Notes: a model not told the origin generated them from the letters alone. 32,038 bases of DNA from Pseudoalteromonas luteoviolacea DSM 6061 (GCF_001625655.1 NZ_AUYB01000035.1:1-32038); one strand, 5' to 3'; positions 7,652-16,807 are shown, counted from the first letter of the stretch. Translations and numbers: made by a program.

Positions 7652-10294
7652 ATGTTTAAGTATTTAACAACTGCGGCGGCTGTAGGTGCTGCACTAGCAA
7701 GTGCGGCTGTGGTCGCTGCGCCATCTACTCCAAGTATTAACTGGAAGCCGCAAAACTATTCTTTTGTTGACGTTAATATTTATGGTCGAGGTTCATACAA
7801 ACAATTAATTCAGGCTAAAGAAGTCGTTGATATTCAAATTGAGTGGAATGCTTGGTCTGGTAAAGGCGGCAATAGTTATAAAGTGTATTTTGACAATGAA
7901 GTCGTTAATGAAGGTACCTTTGCAGAGGGCACGACAGGTGGCACAATTCGCTTTCCTTATCACAAGTCAGGACGCCATGAGTTAAAGATAGCCTTGTGTG
8001 ATGCATCGGGTTGTTCAATGTCGGCTTCTAAGCCAATTGTTATTGCGGACACTGATGGTGGTCATTTAGAACCGTTAAAGTTGAATGTGAACCCAAATAA
8101 CAAAAAGTTTGAGACCGATCCAAATACAGTGGTTGGTGCTTATTTTGTTGAGTGGGGCATATACGGTCGTAAATTTGATGTAACGCAGATCCCAGCAGAT
8201 AACCTGACGCACTTACTCTACGGTTTTATCCCAGTATGTGGCCCGAATGACTCTTTAGCTGAAATAGAAAACGGCAATAGTTTACGCGCGCTCAAATTGG
8301 CATGTGGTAGCTCAAAAGACTATGAAGTTGTCATACATGACCCATGGGCAGCCGTGCAAAAGGCACTTCCGGGGATTAGTTCAAAAGATCCAATTCGTGG
8401 TACATATGCACAGTTGATGGCACTTAAGCAGCGCAATCCAGATCTGAAAATCTTACCATCTGTAGGTGGTTGGACGTTGTCCGACCCATTCTTTGATTTT
8501 GATGTAAAAGAGAACCGCGACACCTTTGTAAATTCAATGCGTGAGTTCTTAAAAACATGGAAGTTCTACGATGGTATTGATATTGACTGGGAATTCCCAG
8601 GTGGTGATGGCGCAAATCCAAACTTAGGTTCAGACAAAGATGGCGAAGTTTACATCATTCTAATGAAAGAGCTCCGCGCAATGTTAGACGAGCTTGAGAT
8701 TGAAATGGGTCGTGAGTTTGAACTGACATCTGCGATTGGCACAGGCTACGACAAAATAGAAGACGTTGATTATCAGCAAGCCGCGCAGTACATGGACTAC
8801 ATTTTTGCCATGACCTATGACTTTGCTGGTGGTTGGAACAACGTAACTGGTCACCAAACGGCAATTTACTGTGGCACGCATATGTCTACGGATGAATGTA
8901 ATGGAACGGGTGTTGATGAAAACGGTGAAGCGAGAAAAGGTCCTGCATACACACTCGACAACGCAATAAAACTGCTCCTAGCGCAAGGTGTACCGAGCGA
9001 AAAATTAGTTGTTGGTACTGCGATGTACGGCAGAGGCTGGGAAGGCGTTTATCCGCAAAATGCACAAATTGCAGATAACCCAATGACGGCGCCAGCCAAT
9101 GGAAAACTGCGCGGCTCGACGTCTCAAGGCGTTTGGGAAGCTGGCGTGATCGACTACAAGGGACTGAAAGCACACATGATTGGTCATGATGAGCAAGGTA
9201 TTAATGGTTTTGAAGTAGGGTACGATGAGCAAGCTGAAGCAGCATATGTTTGGAATCGCCAAAAAGGCACCTTGGTTACCTATGACAGCCCTCGCTCTGT
9301 TCGCGCAAAAGGCCGTTATGTACGTGAGCATAATTTAGCAGGTTTGTTTGCTTGGGAAATCGATGCAGACAATGGCGATATTCTAAACGCGATGCACGAA
9401 GGGTTGGCCGGTAAAGTGACGCCGCCTAAACCAGTTAACAAGGCACCTGTGGTTGCTCTAACGAGTGAGATTACGTTAAAAGCGGGCGATATTCATATCC
9501 TCACAGCACGGGCGTCAGATCCTGAAGGAAAAGCGCTTGTATTTGCATGGGGTGGTGATGCTGCACTGAATCTGCAAAGTGAAAATGACAGCGTTATCGT
9601 TACAGCGCCAAGTGTAACGGCCGATGCTGTTTACACCGTAAATTTAGCAGTAAGCGACGGAGTCAATACAGTAAATCGCACGGTTAAAGTGGTTGTCAAA
9701 GCGCCGGTTGTTGAAAACAAAGCGCCAGTAGTTGGCAATGTTTCGGCAATTTCATTGGACGAAAATGCCAGCAAAACAGTGAATATTTCAGCGACTGATC
9801 CTGAAGGAAAAGCACTGAGCTTTGCTTGGCAAGTACCTGGTCACACAGTTGTTGGCAACGGCAGTACGGTGACTGTAAAAGCGTCTGAGGTTACAAAAAC
9901 TGAGACTGTTACTGGTACTGTTGTGGTTTCTGATGGTGAGCATAGCGTGACACGCCAGTTCAATGTCACGGTTAAAAATGTCGAGACGACACCTGAGCCA
10001 ACACCTGATGATGGCAAAACAACATGGGATGCCAATAAGGTTTATACCGGAGGCAATACAGTTTGGTACAAAGGTGTTCAATACAAAGCACGTTGGTGGA
10101 CACGTGGTGCTATTCCAAGCAATGGCGGTGTTTGGGCCGAGATCATTCCAGATGACGGCAAAGTACGTGATTGGCGTAGTGATCTAGTTTACACCGGTGG
10201 CGACAAAGTTGTGCACAACGGTGAAACGTATCAAGCCCGCTGGTGGACTCGTGGACAAGCTCCGGGCACTAGCTCCGTATGGCGCAAGCTATAA
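7652..10294 (+). CDS. chiA: Secreted GH18 chitinase A with two CBM5/12 modules
   Basis: 880 aa secreted chitinase of the Serratia ChiA type. Domains: signal peptide (about 1-22, ending VVAA-PS), ChitinaseA N-terminal Ig-like domain (about 23-157), GH18 barrel (about 158-585), two cadherin/PKD-like modules (about 595-680 and 690-780), and two Cys-free CBM5/12 modules (790-831 with YKARWW, 839-880 with YQARWW). The catalytic motif is complete: D307-G-I-D310-I-D312-W-E314, with Glu314 one residue off Serratia ChiA Glu315. SVGGW and the MTYDFAGGW segment are also present. The start has AGAGGT upstream. The gene follows the LPMO gene by 24 bp and is followed by a hairpin terminator at 10317. ChiA-type enzymes are usually processive exochitinases; that is family knowledge and is not seen directly. 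Confidence 0.95.
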   Translation: MFKYLTTAAAVGAALASAAVVAAPSTPSINWKPQNYSFVDVNIYGRGSYKQLIQAKEVVDIQIEWNAWSGKGGNSYKVYFDNEVVNEGTFAEGTTGGTIRFPYHKSGRHELKIALCDASGCSMSASKPIVIADTDGGHLEPLKLNVNPNNKKFETDPNTVVGAYFVEWGIYGRKFDVTQIPADNLTHLLYGFIPVCGPNDSLAEIENGNSLRALKLACGSSKDYEVVIHDPWAAVQKALPGISSKDPIRGTYAQLMALKQRNPDLKILPSVGGWTLSDPFFDFDVKENRDTFVNSMREFLKTWKFYDGIDIDWEFPGGDGANPNLGSDKDGEVYIILMKELRAMLDELEIEMGREFELTSAIGTGYDKIEDVDYQQAAQYMDYIFAMTYDFAGGWNNVTGHQTAIYCGTHMSTDECNGTGVDENGEARKGPAYTLDNAIKLLLAQGVPSEKLVVGTAMYGRGWEGVYPQNAQIADNPMTAPANGKLRGSTSQGVWEAGVIDYKGLKAHMIGHDEQGINGFEVGYDEQAEAAYVWNRQKGTLVTYDSPRSVRAKGRYVREHNLAGLFAWEIDADNGDILNAMHEGLAGKVTPPKPVNKAPVVALTSEITLKAGDIHILTARASDPEGKALVFAWGGDAALNLQSENDSVIVTAPSVTADAVYTVNLAVSDGVNTVNRTVKVVVKAPVVENKAPVVGNVSAISLDENASKTVNISATDPEGKALSFAWQVPGHTVVGNGSTVTVKASEVTKTETVTGTVVVSDGEHSVTRQFNVTVKNVETTPEPTPDDGKTTWDANKVYTGGNTVWYKGVQYKARWWTRGAIPSNGGVWAEIIPDDGKVRDWRSDLVYTGGDKVVHNGETYQARWWTRGQAPGTSSVWRKL

Positions 10295-10316
10295 GTGACT
10301 GAATAGAGTTCAAACC

Positions 10317-10338
10317 AGGTGCACGGACGCACCTTTTT
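10317..10338 (+). terminator. Terminator-like hairpin between chiA and the M4 protease gene
   Basis: Stem AGGTGC (10317-10322) with GCACCT (10329-10334), a 6-nt loop, and five T from 10334 to 10338. Only 35 bp separate it from the next start codon, which leaves little room for a new promoter. It may be a partial terminator that sets a lower level for the protease. Confidence 0.65.
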
Positions 10339-10373
10339 AACAACGAAAAACAACAAGTACAGAGTAAATACCC

Positions 10374-13142
10374 ATGTTAAAAGCAACAAAAATCGCTGTG
10401 TTCGTAGCTGCAAGTGTCGGCGTGTTTTCTAGCATTGCAGCTTTAGCAAATGAACCGGTTAGCTTACATAATAATGCACAACTGAAAGCAAATATTAAGT
10501 CACAACTTTCTCAAAACCAAAGTATTTTCAGAACTAATGAGAGCGGTGATCAAAGTGATTTGGAGTTTAGGACACATCATAAAACTGAAGATGGTAGGCA
10601 CATGCGCCGTAGTCAATTTTATAAAGGCGTGCGAGTGTATGGCGGAGAAATTGTCACTCATCATAACGAGCAGAGTTTTTTAAGTGTCTGGTTTCAGCCA
10701 GAAGGAGATATAACATCAATTAGTGGCTCTGTCGTACCCAACTTATCTTTGGATACGATAAAGCCAAGCTTTTCTGGGAAAAAAGCCATCGAATTTGCAA
10801 AAGAGCAAATTTCTGAGTTGCTCTCATCCTCAGATGAGCACGTTGAACTTGTGATTTTTCCACACAATGGCACCGTGAAATTGGCTTATTTGGTGACACT
10901 TTTTGCTGAAACTGAGCATGCGCCACACCGCCCTGAGTTTGCTATCGATGCGCATACTGGTGAAGTGCTGTCGCGCGTTGAAACACTTAACCACTCAAAA
11001 ATAGGTATGGGTCCTGGCGGCAATGAGAAAATAGGCAAGCACTACTATGGTGAGGACATGCCAAAGTTTCACGCAAAGGAGCTAGGCAATGGCAATTGTG
11101 AAATGTCACATACAGATATCCGTGTTATCGATATGGAGCATGGCACTACAAATACCCAAACGTATCAATTTCCATGTTATGAGAATACGCATAAACATGT
11201 GAATGGTGCTTACTCACCGCTCAATGATGCGATGTTCTATGGTCAAGCGACCATAGATATGTTCAACGATTGGTTTGACAGCCGTGCATTGTCTGGTGAC
11301 TTGGTTATGCGAATCCACTATCGAAAAGACTACTTGAATGCCTTTTGGAATGGTAAAGAAGTAACCTTTGGTGATGGTGATCTTGATAAATATGGTGTTT
11401 ACCCATTCACCTCACTGGGCGTTGTCGCCCACGAAATAGGCCATGGTGTTACACATCAAAACTCAAAGTTAGTTTACAGCAACATGTCGGGCGGTGTGAA
11501 CGAGTCATTTTCAGATATGACCTCAGAAGCACTCGAGTGTTTTATGAACCAAAAGCCTGATGGCACTTGCGAAGTTGATTGGCTGATAGGTGCGAGTATC
11601 TTTAAAAATAGAACGGCGCTGCGCTACATGGAAAATCCTGAGCGTGACGGTCGATCTATTGGTCATGCTAGCAAGTTTGAAATAGGCATGGGTGTGCACC
11701 ATAGTTCTGGCGTATTTAACCGTGCTTTCTACCTACTTGCAAACACCGAGGGATGGGGTGTCAAAAAAGCCTATGAAGTGATGCTTCATGCCAATAAAAA
11801 CTTTTGGGTATATAACGGGAAGTTTGAGTCGCTGGCATGCGGTGTGACAGATGCCGCCGCTGATCTAGGTTATGATACGAAAGCGGTCGGTGAGGCGTTC
11901 AAGGCTGTAGGCGTATTTGCATGCACAGAAAACAAAGCACCAACGATTTCGATAACGAGTCCTGACAATAATGGCCGCTACATGATTGGTTCAGATATCA
12001 GCCTCAAAGCGAACGCGAATGATGAATATGGTGCGGTTGAAAAGGTTGAGTTTTTTGTCAATGGCAAGCTTCATGAAACTGTGTTGGCAGCGCCTTTTGA
12101 GGCGGTGTTCAACAGTGAAAGTACCGGTGTTTATACAGTGACGGCACGTGTTACTGATGATGAAGGCCTATCAACCGATGCCACGTCGGTATCGTTTAGC
12201 CTTATTGACCCGAGCCAGTGCCAAACAGCACCATGGCAGGGTGGCAAAGTTTATACGCAAGGCAATAAGGTGGCCTTTGATGGATATGAATACGAAGCCA
12301 AATGGTGGAATAGAGATCAAAGCCCGGCAAGCAACTCTGGCTCGTGGGGTGTGTGGAAGAAAGGGCTCGAGTGTGGAGGAACTAGCGACAAGCCAAATCA
12401 AGCGCCCACTTTGAGTTTTATTGCGCCGACAGGTAATGCGTCAATTGAACTTGGCCAGTCAGTGTCAGTGAGGTTCGCCGCGACTGACACTGATGGTGAT
12501 ATTGCCAAAGTAAGAGTGAGTGTTAATGGCCAAACATTAACTGAGCTAACACGCACACCCTATGCATTCAACTACCAACCTCTGGAAGCGGGAAGCTACG
12601 AGTTGAGTGCGGTTGCGACTGATAATGACGGCGCCCAATCTGCAAAAGTGAGTCGTATGATTACGGTAACTACACCCGAGCCGACGCCAACACCGGAAGC
12701 GCCAAGTGTGAGCTTAACGAGCCCAGTGAATAGCAGTAGCTATAACTCAGGTGAACAAATAGCGTTGTCAGTTATTGCAAGTGATAAAGACAATGATCTC
12801 AAAAAAGTTGCATACTTTGTCAATGGCAAACAAGTAGCGGTATCGAGTACAGCGCCATATAGCGCCACTTATAAAGCTGAAAGTGGGAACTACAGTATTT
12901 TTGCAATTGCAACAGATGCAGAAGGCCTGAGCACACAATCACAAACACACAGTTTCAAAGTTACAGGCAGTAGGCCAAGCTGCGACGTAGCTGCGTGGCA
13001 GGCAAGCCGCGTTTATACATCGGGTAAGCAGGCTAGCCTTGACGGGCAGTTATATCAAGCCAAATGGTGGACTCGCAATCAAAACCCTGCGCAATACTCA
13101 AGTCGCTGGGCTGTGTGGAAGCACCTTGGTGAATGTAAATAA
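10374..13142 (+). CDS. Secreted M4 (thermolysin-like) metalloprotease with two chitin-binding modules
   Basis: 922 aa. Signal peptide (about 1-25), FTP/PepSY propeptide (about 35-200), then an M4 catalytic domain to about residue 520. Zinc site: His353-Glu354-x-x-His357 (HEIGHG) with the third ligand Glu377 in GGVNESFSD. The thermolysin-type catalytic His is His442 in VHHSSG. The C-terminal half holds an Ig-like module (about 522-610), a Cys-bounded CBM5/12 (616-667, YEAKWW), two more Ig-like modules (about 675-865), and a terminal Cys-bounded CBM5/12 (870-921, YQAKWW). Chitin-binding proteases of this kind are known partners of chitinolytic systems in Pseudoalteromonas-type bacteria, where they remove protein from natural chitin. 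The RBS is weak. A hairpin at 10317 separates it from chiA. Confidence 0.92.
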   Translation: MLKATKIAVFVAASVGVFSSIAALANEPVSLHNNAQLKANIKSQLSQNQSIFRTNESGDQSDLEFRTHHKTEDGRHMRRSQFYKGVRVYGGEIVTHHNEQSFLSVWFQPEGDITSISGSVVPNLSLDTIKPSFSGKKAIEFAKEQISELLSSSDEHVELVIFPHNGTVKLAYLVTLFAETEHAPHRPEFAIDAHTGEVLSRVETLNHSKIGMGPGGNEKIGKHYYGEDMPKFHAKELGNGNCEMSHTDIRVIDMEHGTTNTQTYQFPCYENTHKHVNGAYSPLNDAMFYGQATIDMFNDWFDSRALSGDLVMRIHYRKDYLNAFWNGKEVTFGDGDLDKYGVYPFTSLGVVAHEIGHGVTHQNSKLVYSNMSGGVNESFSDMTSEALECFMNQKPDGTCEVDWLIGASIFKNRTALRYMENPERDGRSIGHASKFEIGMGVHHSSGVFNRAFYLLANTEGWGVKKAYEVMLHANKNFWVYNGKFESLACGVTDAAADLGYDTKAVGEAFKAVGVFACTENKAPTISITSPDNNGRYMIGSDISLKANANDEYGAVEKVEFFVNGKLHETVLAAPFEAVFNSESTGVYTVTARVTDDEGLSTDATSVSFSLIDPSQCQTAPWQGGKVYTQGNKVAFDGYEYEAKWWNRDQSPASNSGSWGVWKKGLECGGTSDKPNQAPTLSFIAPTGNASIELGQSVSVRFAATDTDGDIAKVRVSVNGQTLTELTRTPYAFNYQPLEAGSYELSAVATDNDGAQSAKVSRMITVTTPEPTPTPEAPSVSLTSPVNSSSYNSGEQIALSVIASDKDNDLKKVAYFVNGKQVAVSSTAPYSATYKAESGNYSIFAIATDAEGLSTQSQTHSFKVTGSRPSCDVAAWQASRVYTSGKQASLDGQLYQAKWWTRNQNPAQYSSRWAVWKHLGECK

Positions 13143-13161
13143 ACTCCCTTGAAATAAAAGC

Positions 13162-13188
13162 AAAGAGTCAGTTTTCTGGCTCTTTTTT
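13162..13188 (+). terminator. Rho-independent terminator at the end of the chitin locus
   Basis: A 10-bp stem with one G-U pair, AAAGAGTCAG (13162-13171) with CTGGCTCTTT (13176-13185), has a TTTT loop and a T-tract to 13188. It stands between the convergent protease and DUF418 genes. Confidence 0.85.
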
Positions 13189-13219
13189 CCATCTTAATGA
13201 GTAAATAATAGACTGATAA

Positions 13220-14410
13220 TTATAGCACTTTTCTCCAAATCATTTCGGCAGGACCCTGTCGGCAAAAGTGCAACCACCACTTCCCAAAAGCCACCTGAAT
13301 ACCCAATATACCGATGCCGAAAATGGGAATGAGATAAAAGGGTAAGGTATTCATGAGAGCGAGCCCGTATCCATAAAAGAGCATTACGCACAGCATTGTT
13401 TGCATTAAGTACATGGAGAGCGACATACGACCCAATACACTCAGCCACCCAGCTATTCGCCCTTGGTTGTAATTGAAAAGTTTCACTAATACAGACATAT
13501 AACCCAGTGCCAATAAAATAGCGCCAAGGTGATAACAAAATCCTTGTATCAACCCGATTTGATTAAATGATATTGGACTACCTGTCTTGGCCTTGATTGT
13601 TGCGTAAACTAAATTGAGGATCAATCCGCTGATTATCAACATTAAGGTGGTTTGTTTAGAGACAGAGCGCTTCAAGCTCGCGCAATGTACGAACTTTTTA
13701 GCAAGGTAGATCCCCAATACAAACTGACCTAAGACTTGAAATGGGCGACCAGAAATAAAATAGGACATAGGCCGAGAGATTGTGCTGTACAAATTCGCGA
13801 TAAAAACATCTATTGGGCTATTGGAGGTGCGCATTTCTAGCAAGGTGATGCCCGCATAACCAAAACTTGCTTTAAAATGAGTTGCTTGTGATTTTAAATA
13901 TGACCAAATTACAGCATCATTGGTTAAAGTTGCCAATGCATGTATGACTAAAGGTGCTGTTAATAAGAGCAATATTGCAGCCAAGAGTCTGTGATCAGGC
14001 AATCGAATAAACCAAGGCAAGGTAAGCGCCACCAAGCTATACAATACAAGAATGTCTCCGTGCCAGATAACCATCATATGGCAAAGACCAATACATAATA
14101 AAAAGCGCATGCGTTTGCGCCAATAAGCGGCAAACCCACCGTTATTATGTTTGGAGAATAGTAGTGTAAACCCAGCACCAAAAAGAATGGCGAATATGGT
14201 GTAAAATTTTCCCTCAACCAACTAGTCGATGACAAACAAAGTAGCTCGGTCCATAAAAGGGAGCGCATGAATTTGCTGGTAACCTAATGAGTAAAAACCA
14301 AAAAAGCTCATTAAATTCGCAAATATAATACCGCACAGGGCAAAGCCTCTAATTGAGTCAACGGTCGCAATTCGTTTTGAGTGAGGTGTACATTCGTATT
14401 GCTTTACCAA
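13220..14410 (-). pseudogene. DUF418 family membrane protein gene interrupted by an in-frame TAG
   Basis: Two open segments in the same frame, 14410-14225 and 14221-13220, are separated only by a TAG at 14222-14224. Joined they give about 396 codons, the usual length for DUF418 proteins. The N-terminal piece has the family start (VDSIRGFALCGIIFANLMSF), the part right after the stop has LVEGKFYTIFAILFGAGF, and the C-terminus keeps the GPAEMIWR-type ending, so nothing else looks damaged. The product would be a polytopic inner-membrane protein of the YeiB/DUF418 group, whose function is not established. The start is TTG at 14410 with AAAGGA upstream. The TTG directly after the stop could restart translation but has no ribosome binding site. 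A single G-to-A (Trp) or C-to-T (Gln) change would explain the TAG. Confidence 0.8.
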
Positions 14411-14649
14411 GATAATATCCTTTATCTAACGGGTTTTTGTTATGTTATATCAAAAATTGATTTATGCATATTTGACGTAAAAACACGCAGGTTGTTTAGG
14501 GGAAATTAATTTTGCTGGAGCGGTGCCGTGTAACATGACACTTTTTTGAATTTGTACGCTTTTTATACTTTTGTCTAGTGTTTTTATCTATCAAAGCTAT
14601 ACAAACTGATTGTTGCCAATTTTGGTTCAACCTTGTAAAGGAGAAAATC

Positions 14650-14820
14650 ATGAAACTTCAGTTCAATAAGAAAAGTGTTAAAAACCTGTCTGAAAACGCA
14701 AATATGCTAAACCAAAACAAAACACGCCAAATTGCTGGTGGCTTTTCAGCTTATGGGTGTGGCCCGATCTCTGATCCAAATTATTCATGTCCAAACTCTG
14801 TAAATGGTTATACATGTTAG
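14650..14820 (+). CDS. Short double-glycine leader peptide, candidate RiPP/bacteriocin precursor 1
   Basis: 56 aa. ATG 14650 is preceded by AAAGGAG, a near-ideal ribosome binding site, so earlier in-frame starts can be dropped. The first 31 residues look like a leader: basic and Asn-rich MKLQFNKKSVKNLSENANML, ending in QIAGG at 27-31. The 25-residue core holds Cys37, Cys47 and Cys56 with Ser, Pro, Asn and Tyr, and contains CGPISDPNYSC. Leaders of this style (MKL, several Lys, then Q[IV]AGG) are known from short precursor peptides of marine gammaproteobacteria and some class I lanthipeptide models. No modification enzyme, C39 peptidase or dedicated transporter is found in the window. It is homologous in leader and core to the gene at 26432-26611 and is monocistronic, with its own terminator. 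Confidence 0.8.
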   Translation: MKLQFNKKSVKNLSENANMLNQNKTRQIAGGFSAYGCGPISDPNYSCPNSVNGYTC

Positions 14821-14832
14821 TTATTGGATAAG

Positions 14833-14857
14833 ATGGGGTGTTAACCCCATTTTTTTA
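14833..14857 (+). terminator. Rho-independent terminator of the GG-leader peptide gene
   Basis: Stem ATGGGGT (14833-14839) with ACCCCAT (14844-14850), a 4-nt loop, followed by seven T. It starts 12 bp after the stop codon. Confidence 0.9.
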
Positions 14858-15046
14858 TGTTTTCATACATAGATCTTTTCGATATACTGCACGGCTGAAA
14901 TTTGTACAGCTTTCCAATTGCCTGAATAGGCTCAAGTAGAATTCTAATAATTTTATATTTATGACAATTAATGTCTCTAAGGTTATTGAAATCGCTTTGT
15001 CGGCTGAAAGCTTACGATAGTATTTAATTTAGTAGTAGAAGATTGT

Positions 15047-15442
15047 ATGAATAAAGTTGCCGTAATGACGATTGTACCGCTGTGTTTTTGGCTATACACA
15101 GCCTGGCCTTTTATCTTATCAGCGTTTTCACTTTGGTTATCAGAAGACAAATCAGCACCAGCAATATCGACCATCTTATGGGGAAGTGCCGTGATTGTTC
15201 AGATATATGCGATGGTTCTAATCTTTAGCAGAAAAACCAAAGGATTACATATCTTTTTTAGTGTCATGGCGTTACATGCCTTTCTGTGGCTGAGCGATGT
15301 ACTTGTATCTTATTTTGAGGGTGAAGAGCTGTTGCTTTCATCCTCAGTTGTATTCGATAAAATTTTGTTCCCGTTACTTGTTGCATGGGGTATGTATATG
15401 AGTGACATAAAGTATTTCTTTAATAATGTTGAGAGTAAATAA
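15047..15442 (+). CDS. Small integral membrane protein of unknown function
   Basis: 131 aa. About four hydrophobic segments are visible: residues 5-31 (VMTIVPLCFWLYTAWPF onward), 43-61, 67-87 and 101-116. I do not recognise a family. The stop codon overlaps the start of the next gene by one base (TAATG), which points to translational coupling, so the two products probably act together in the inner membrane. The ribosome binding site is weak (AGAAG). Confidence 0.7.
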   Translation: MNKVAVMTIVPLCFWLYTAWPFILSAFSLWLSEDKSAPAISTILWGSAVIVQIYAMVLIFSRKTKGLHIFFSVMALHAFLWLSDVLVSYFEGEELLLSSSVVFDKILFPLLVAWGMYMSDIKYFFNNVESK

Positions 15443-15729
15443 TGAGCAAGTGTAGTAAATGCGATGCAGACATCACGTTCATGTCTGTGCTGAATTCTCC
15501 AAACCCTTTGAGGCTTAAATGCAGTAACTGTAAAGAAAGTATCAAAATTCATAGTGTGACTGGTGGGATTGCCGTAGCCATCATATTCGCTTTGATAGGT
15601 ATCGTGCTTTATGCCTTTTATGGGATTGAAGGATTCTGGCTAAAAGTTGTATTACCGGTTATTTTGGTAAGCGAAGTAGGATACTTTTTACTTATTAAGC
15701 TAGGTGTTGTAAAGATATCGAGCAACTAA
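15442..15729 (+). CDS. Zinc-ribbon membrane protein of unknown function
   Basis: 95 aa. The N-terminus has two CxxC pairs, CSKC at 4-7 and CSNC at 27-30, the pattern of a small zinc ribbon. Two hydrophobic segments follow (about 42-62 and 66-86). The start overlaps the stop of the upstream membrane protein by one base. Function is unknown. The zinc ribbon should face the cytoplasm if the helices form a hairpin. Confidence 0.75.
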   Translation: MSKCSKCDADITFMSVLNSPNPLRLKCSNCKESIKIHSVTGGIAVAIIFALIGIVLYAFYGIEGFWLKVVLPVILVSEVGYFLLIKLGVVKISSN

Positions 15730-15789
15730 GGAGACACGTTGTGTTTGATTTTATGACCAGTCACTGACGCAGCTTAGTTTTGCTTAACA

Positions 15790-15818
15790 CTAAAGGGTGA
15801 AGGAATGATACCTTTTAG
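15790..15818. terminator. Weak convergent hairpin at the lysR gene end
   Basis: CTAAAGGGT (15790-15798) can pair with ACCTTTTAG (15810-15818) with one G-U pair and an 11-nt loop. There is no clear T-tract. It overlaps the end of the minus-strand regulator gene. Confidence 0.3.
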
Positions 15819-16765
15819 CGCTTAGGCTGATAAATATCATTAATTCCTGGAATATTGTGCTCCCACCTTGGTACTGATTCGCCGATGTAATGTCTGGCGG
15901 CATCTAAAAATAACCTTGTTCTAACTGGCAAATCTCTATGCGGATAAACGGCATACATGGCGCTGTAGTCAGGTAGGTTGACGTGTGTCAGCAGCGGCAC
16001 AAGTTGTGTATGGTCGATATGATCTGCAAAGAAAAATGCAGGTGACGTACAAAAGGCAGTATGTGAGAGTACTTTTTCTAGTAGTGCTTCTCCATCATTT
16101 GACCTAAATACAGGGTTGATAGGTTGTTCTTGATGTTTACCATTGTCATCGATATAACTTATTGATTCAAAACGAATATGATTACTTGTATAAGCTGCGG
16201 CAGGTAATTCAGCAAGATCTGACATTGCTTTAGGTTCACCATAGGTTTCTATAAATTGTGGTGTTGCCAAAATAAGCATACGATTACGTGCAATTTTGCG
16301 CGCAATAAGCGAAGAGTCTCTTGGCTCACCAACTCGAAACGCCAAGTCAAACCCCTCTGAGACCATGTCGATAACTCTGTCATCTAATCTCAATTCAATG
16401 TTGACTTGTGGAAAGCGTTTTTGAAAGTCATTGACCACTGGGAGTAAGTAATATTTTCCAATATAGCTAGATGATGTGATCCGTAGCAGGCCTCTTGGCT
16501 CTTGGTGGTAATTTTCTGCCATTTGCACTGTGTCTTGTAGCAGTAATCTTAACTCAGCCGCTTTTTTTACCATTTCAGCACCAGCCGCTGTTAGAGAAAA
16601 TGAGCGCGTTGTTCTATTGAGTAGACGTACGCCAAGTTCTTCTTCTAGTTTACTGATTTGTTTAGAAATAACTGAACGGTCGATATTTCTAAGCTCTGCG
16701 GCTTTGGAAAAAGAGCCCTGTTCAACCACCTCTAAAAGCATAATTAAGCGACTAGTTGTATCCAT
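15815..16765 (-). CDS. LysR-family transcriptional regulator, divergent from the RND operon
   Basis: 316 aa, the usual LysR length. The N-terminal winged helix-turn-helix covers about residues 5-63 (SFSKAAELRNIDRSVISKQI, then LGVRLLNRTTRSFSLTAAG). The C-terminal part, about 90-300, is a LysR substrate-binding fold (LLRITSSSYIGKYYLLPVV, and FDLAFRVGEPRDSSLIARKI). It is transcribed away from the efflux operon with a 124-bp shared intergenic region, the classical arrangement for a LysR protein that controls its neighbour. The subgroup looks like the CrgA/AaeR-type rather than the NodD-like MexT group. The ligand is unknown. There is no strong ribosome binding site before ATG 16765. Confidence 0.92.
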   Translation of the reverse strand: MDTTSRLIMLLEVVEQGSFSKAAELRNIDRSVISKQISKLEEELGVRLLNRTTRSFSLTAAGAEMVKKAAELRLLLQDTVQMAENYHQEPRGLLRITSSSYIGKYYLLPVVNDFQKRFPQVNIELRLDDRVIDMVSEGFDLAFRVGEPRDSSLIARKIARNRMLILATPQFIETYGEPKAMSDLAELPAAAYTSNHIRFESISYIDDNGKHQEQPINPVFRSNDGEALLEKVLSHTAFCTSPAFFFADHIDHTQLVPLLTHVNLPDYSAMYAVYPHRDLPVRTRLFLDAARHYIGESVPRWEHNIPGINDIYQPKR

Positions 16766-16792
16766 ATTTTGACATCAAGAAATAATTTATTG

Positions 16793-16807
16793 GTGCCATT
16801 TTGGCAT
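16793..16807. promoter_or_regulatory. Palindromic box in the lysR/RND intergenic region
   Basis: GTGCCA-TTT-TGGCAT is a near-perfect inverted repeat just upstream of the regulator start and could be an autoregulatory operator. A close relative, GTGCTA-ATT-TGGCAC, occurs at 25541-25555. Confidence 0.45.

Noticed and set aside
13194..13538. 114-codon minus-strand ORF overlapping the DUF418 gene end
   Set aside because: It is a different frame of the same strand inside the DUF418 coding sequence, whose C-terminal family motif is clear.
14578..14649. N-terminal extension of the first GG-leader peptide
   Set aside because: ATG 14650 has AAAGGAG at correct spacing and starts the typical leader; the extension contains the ribosome binding site itself.
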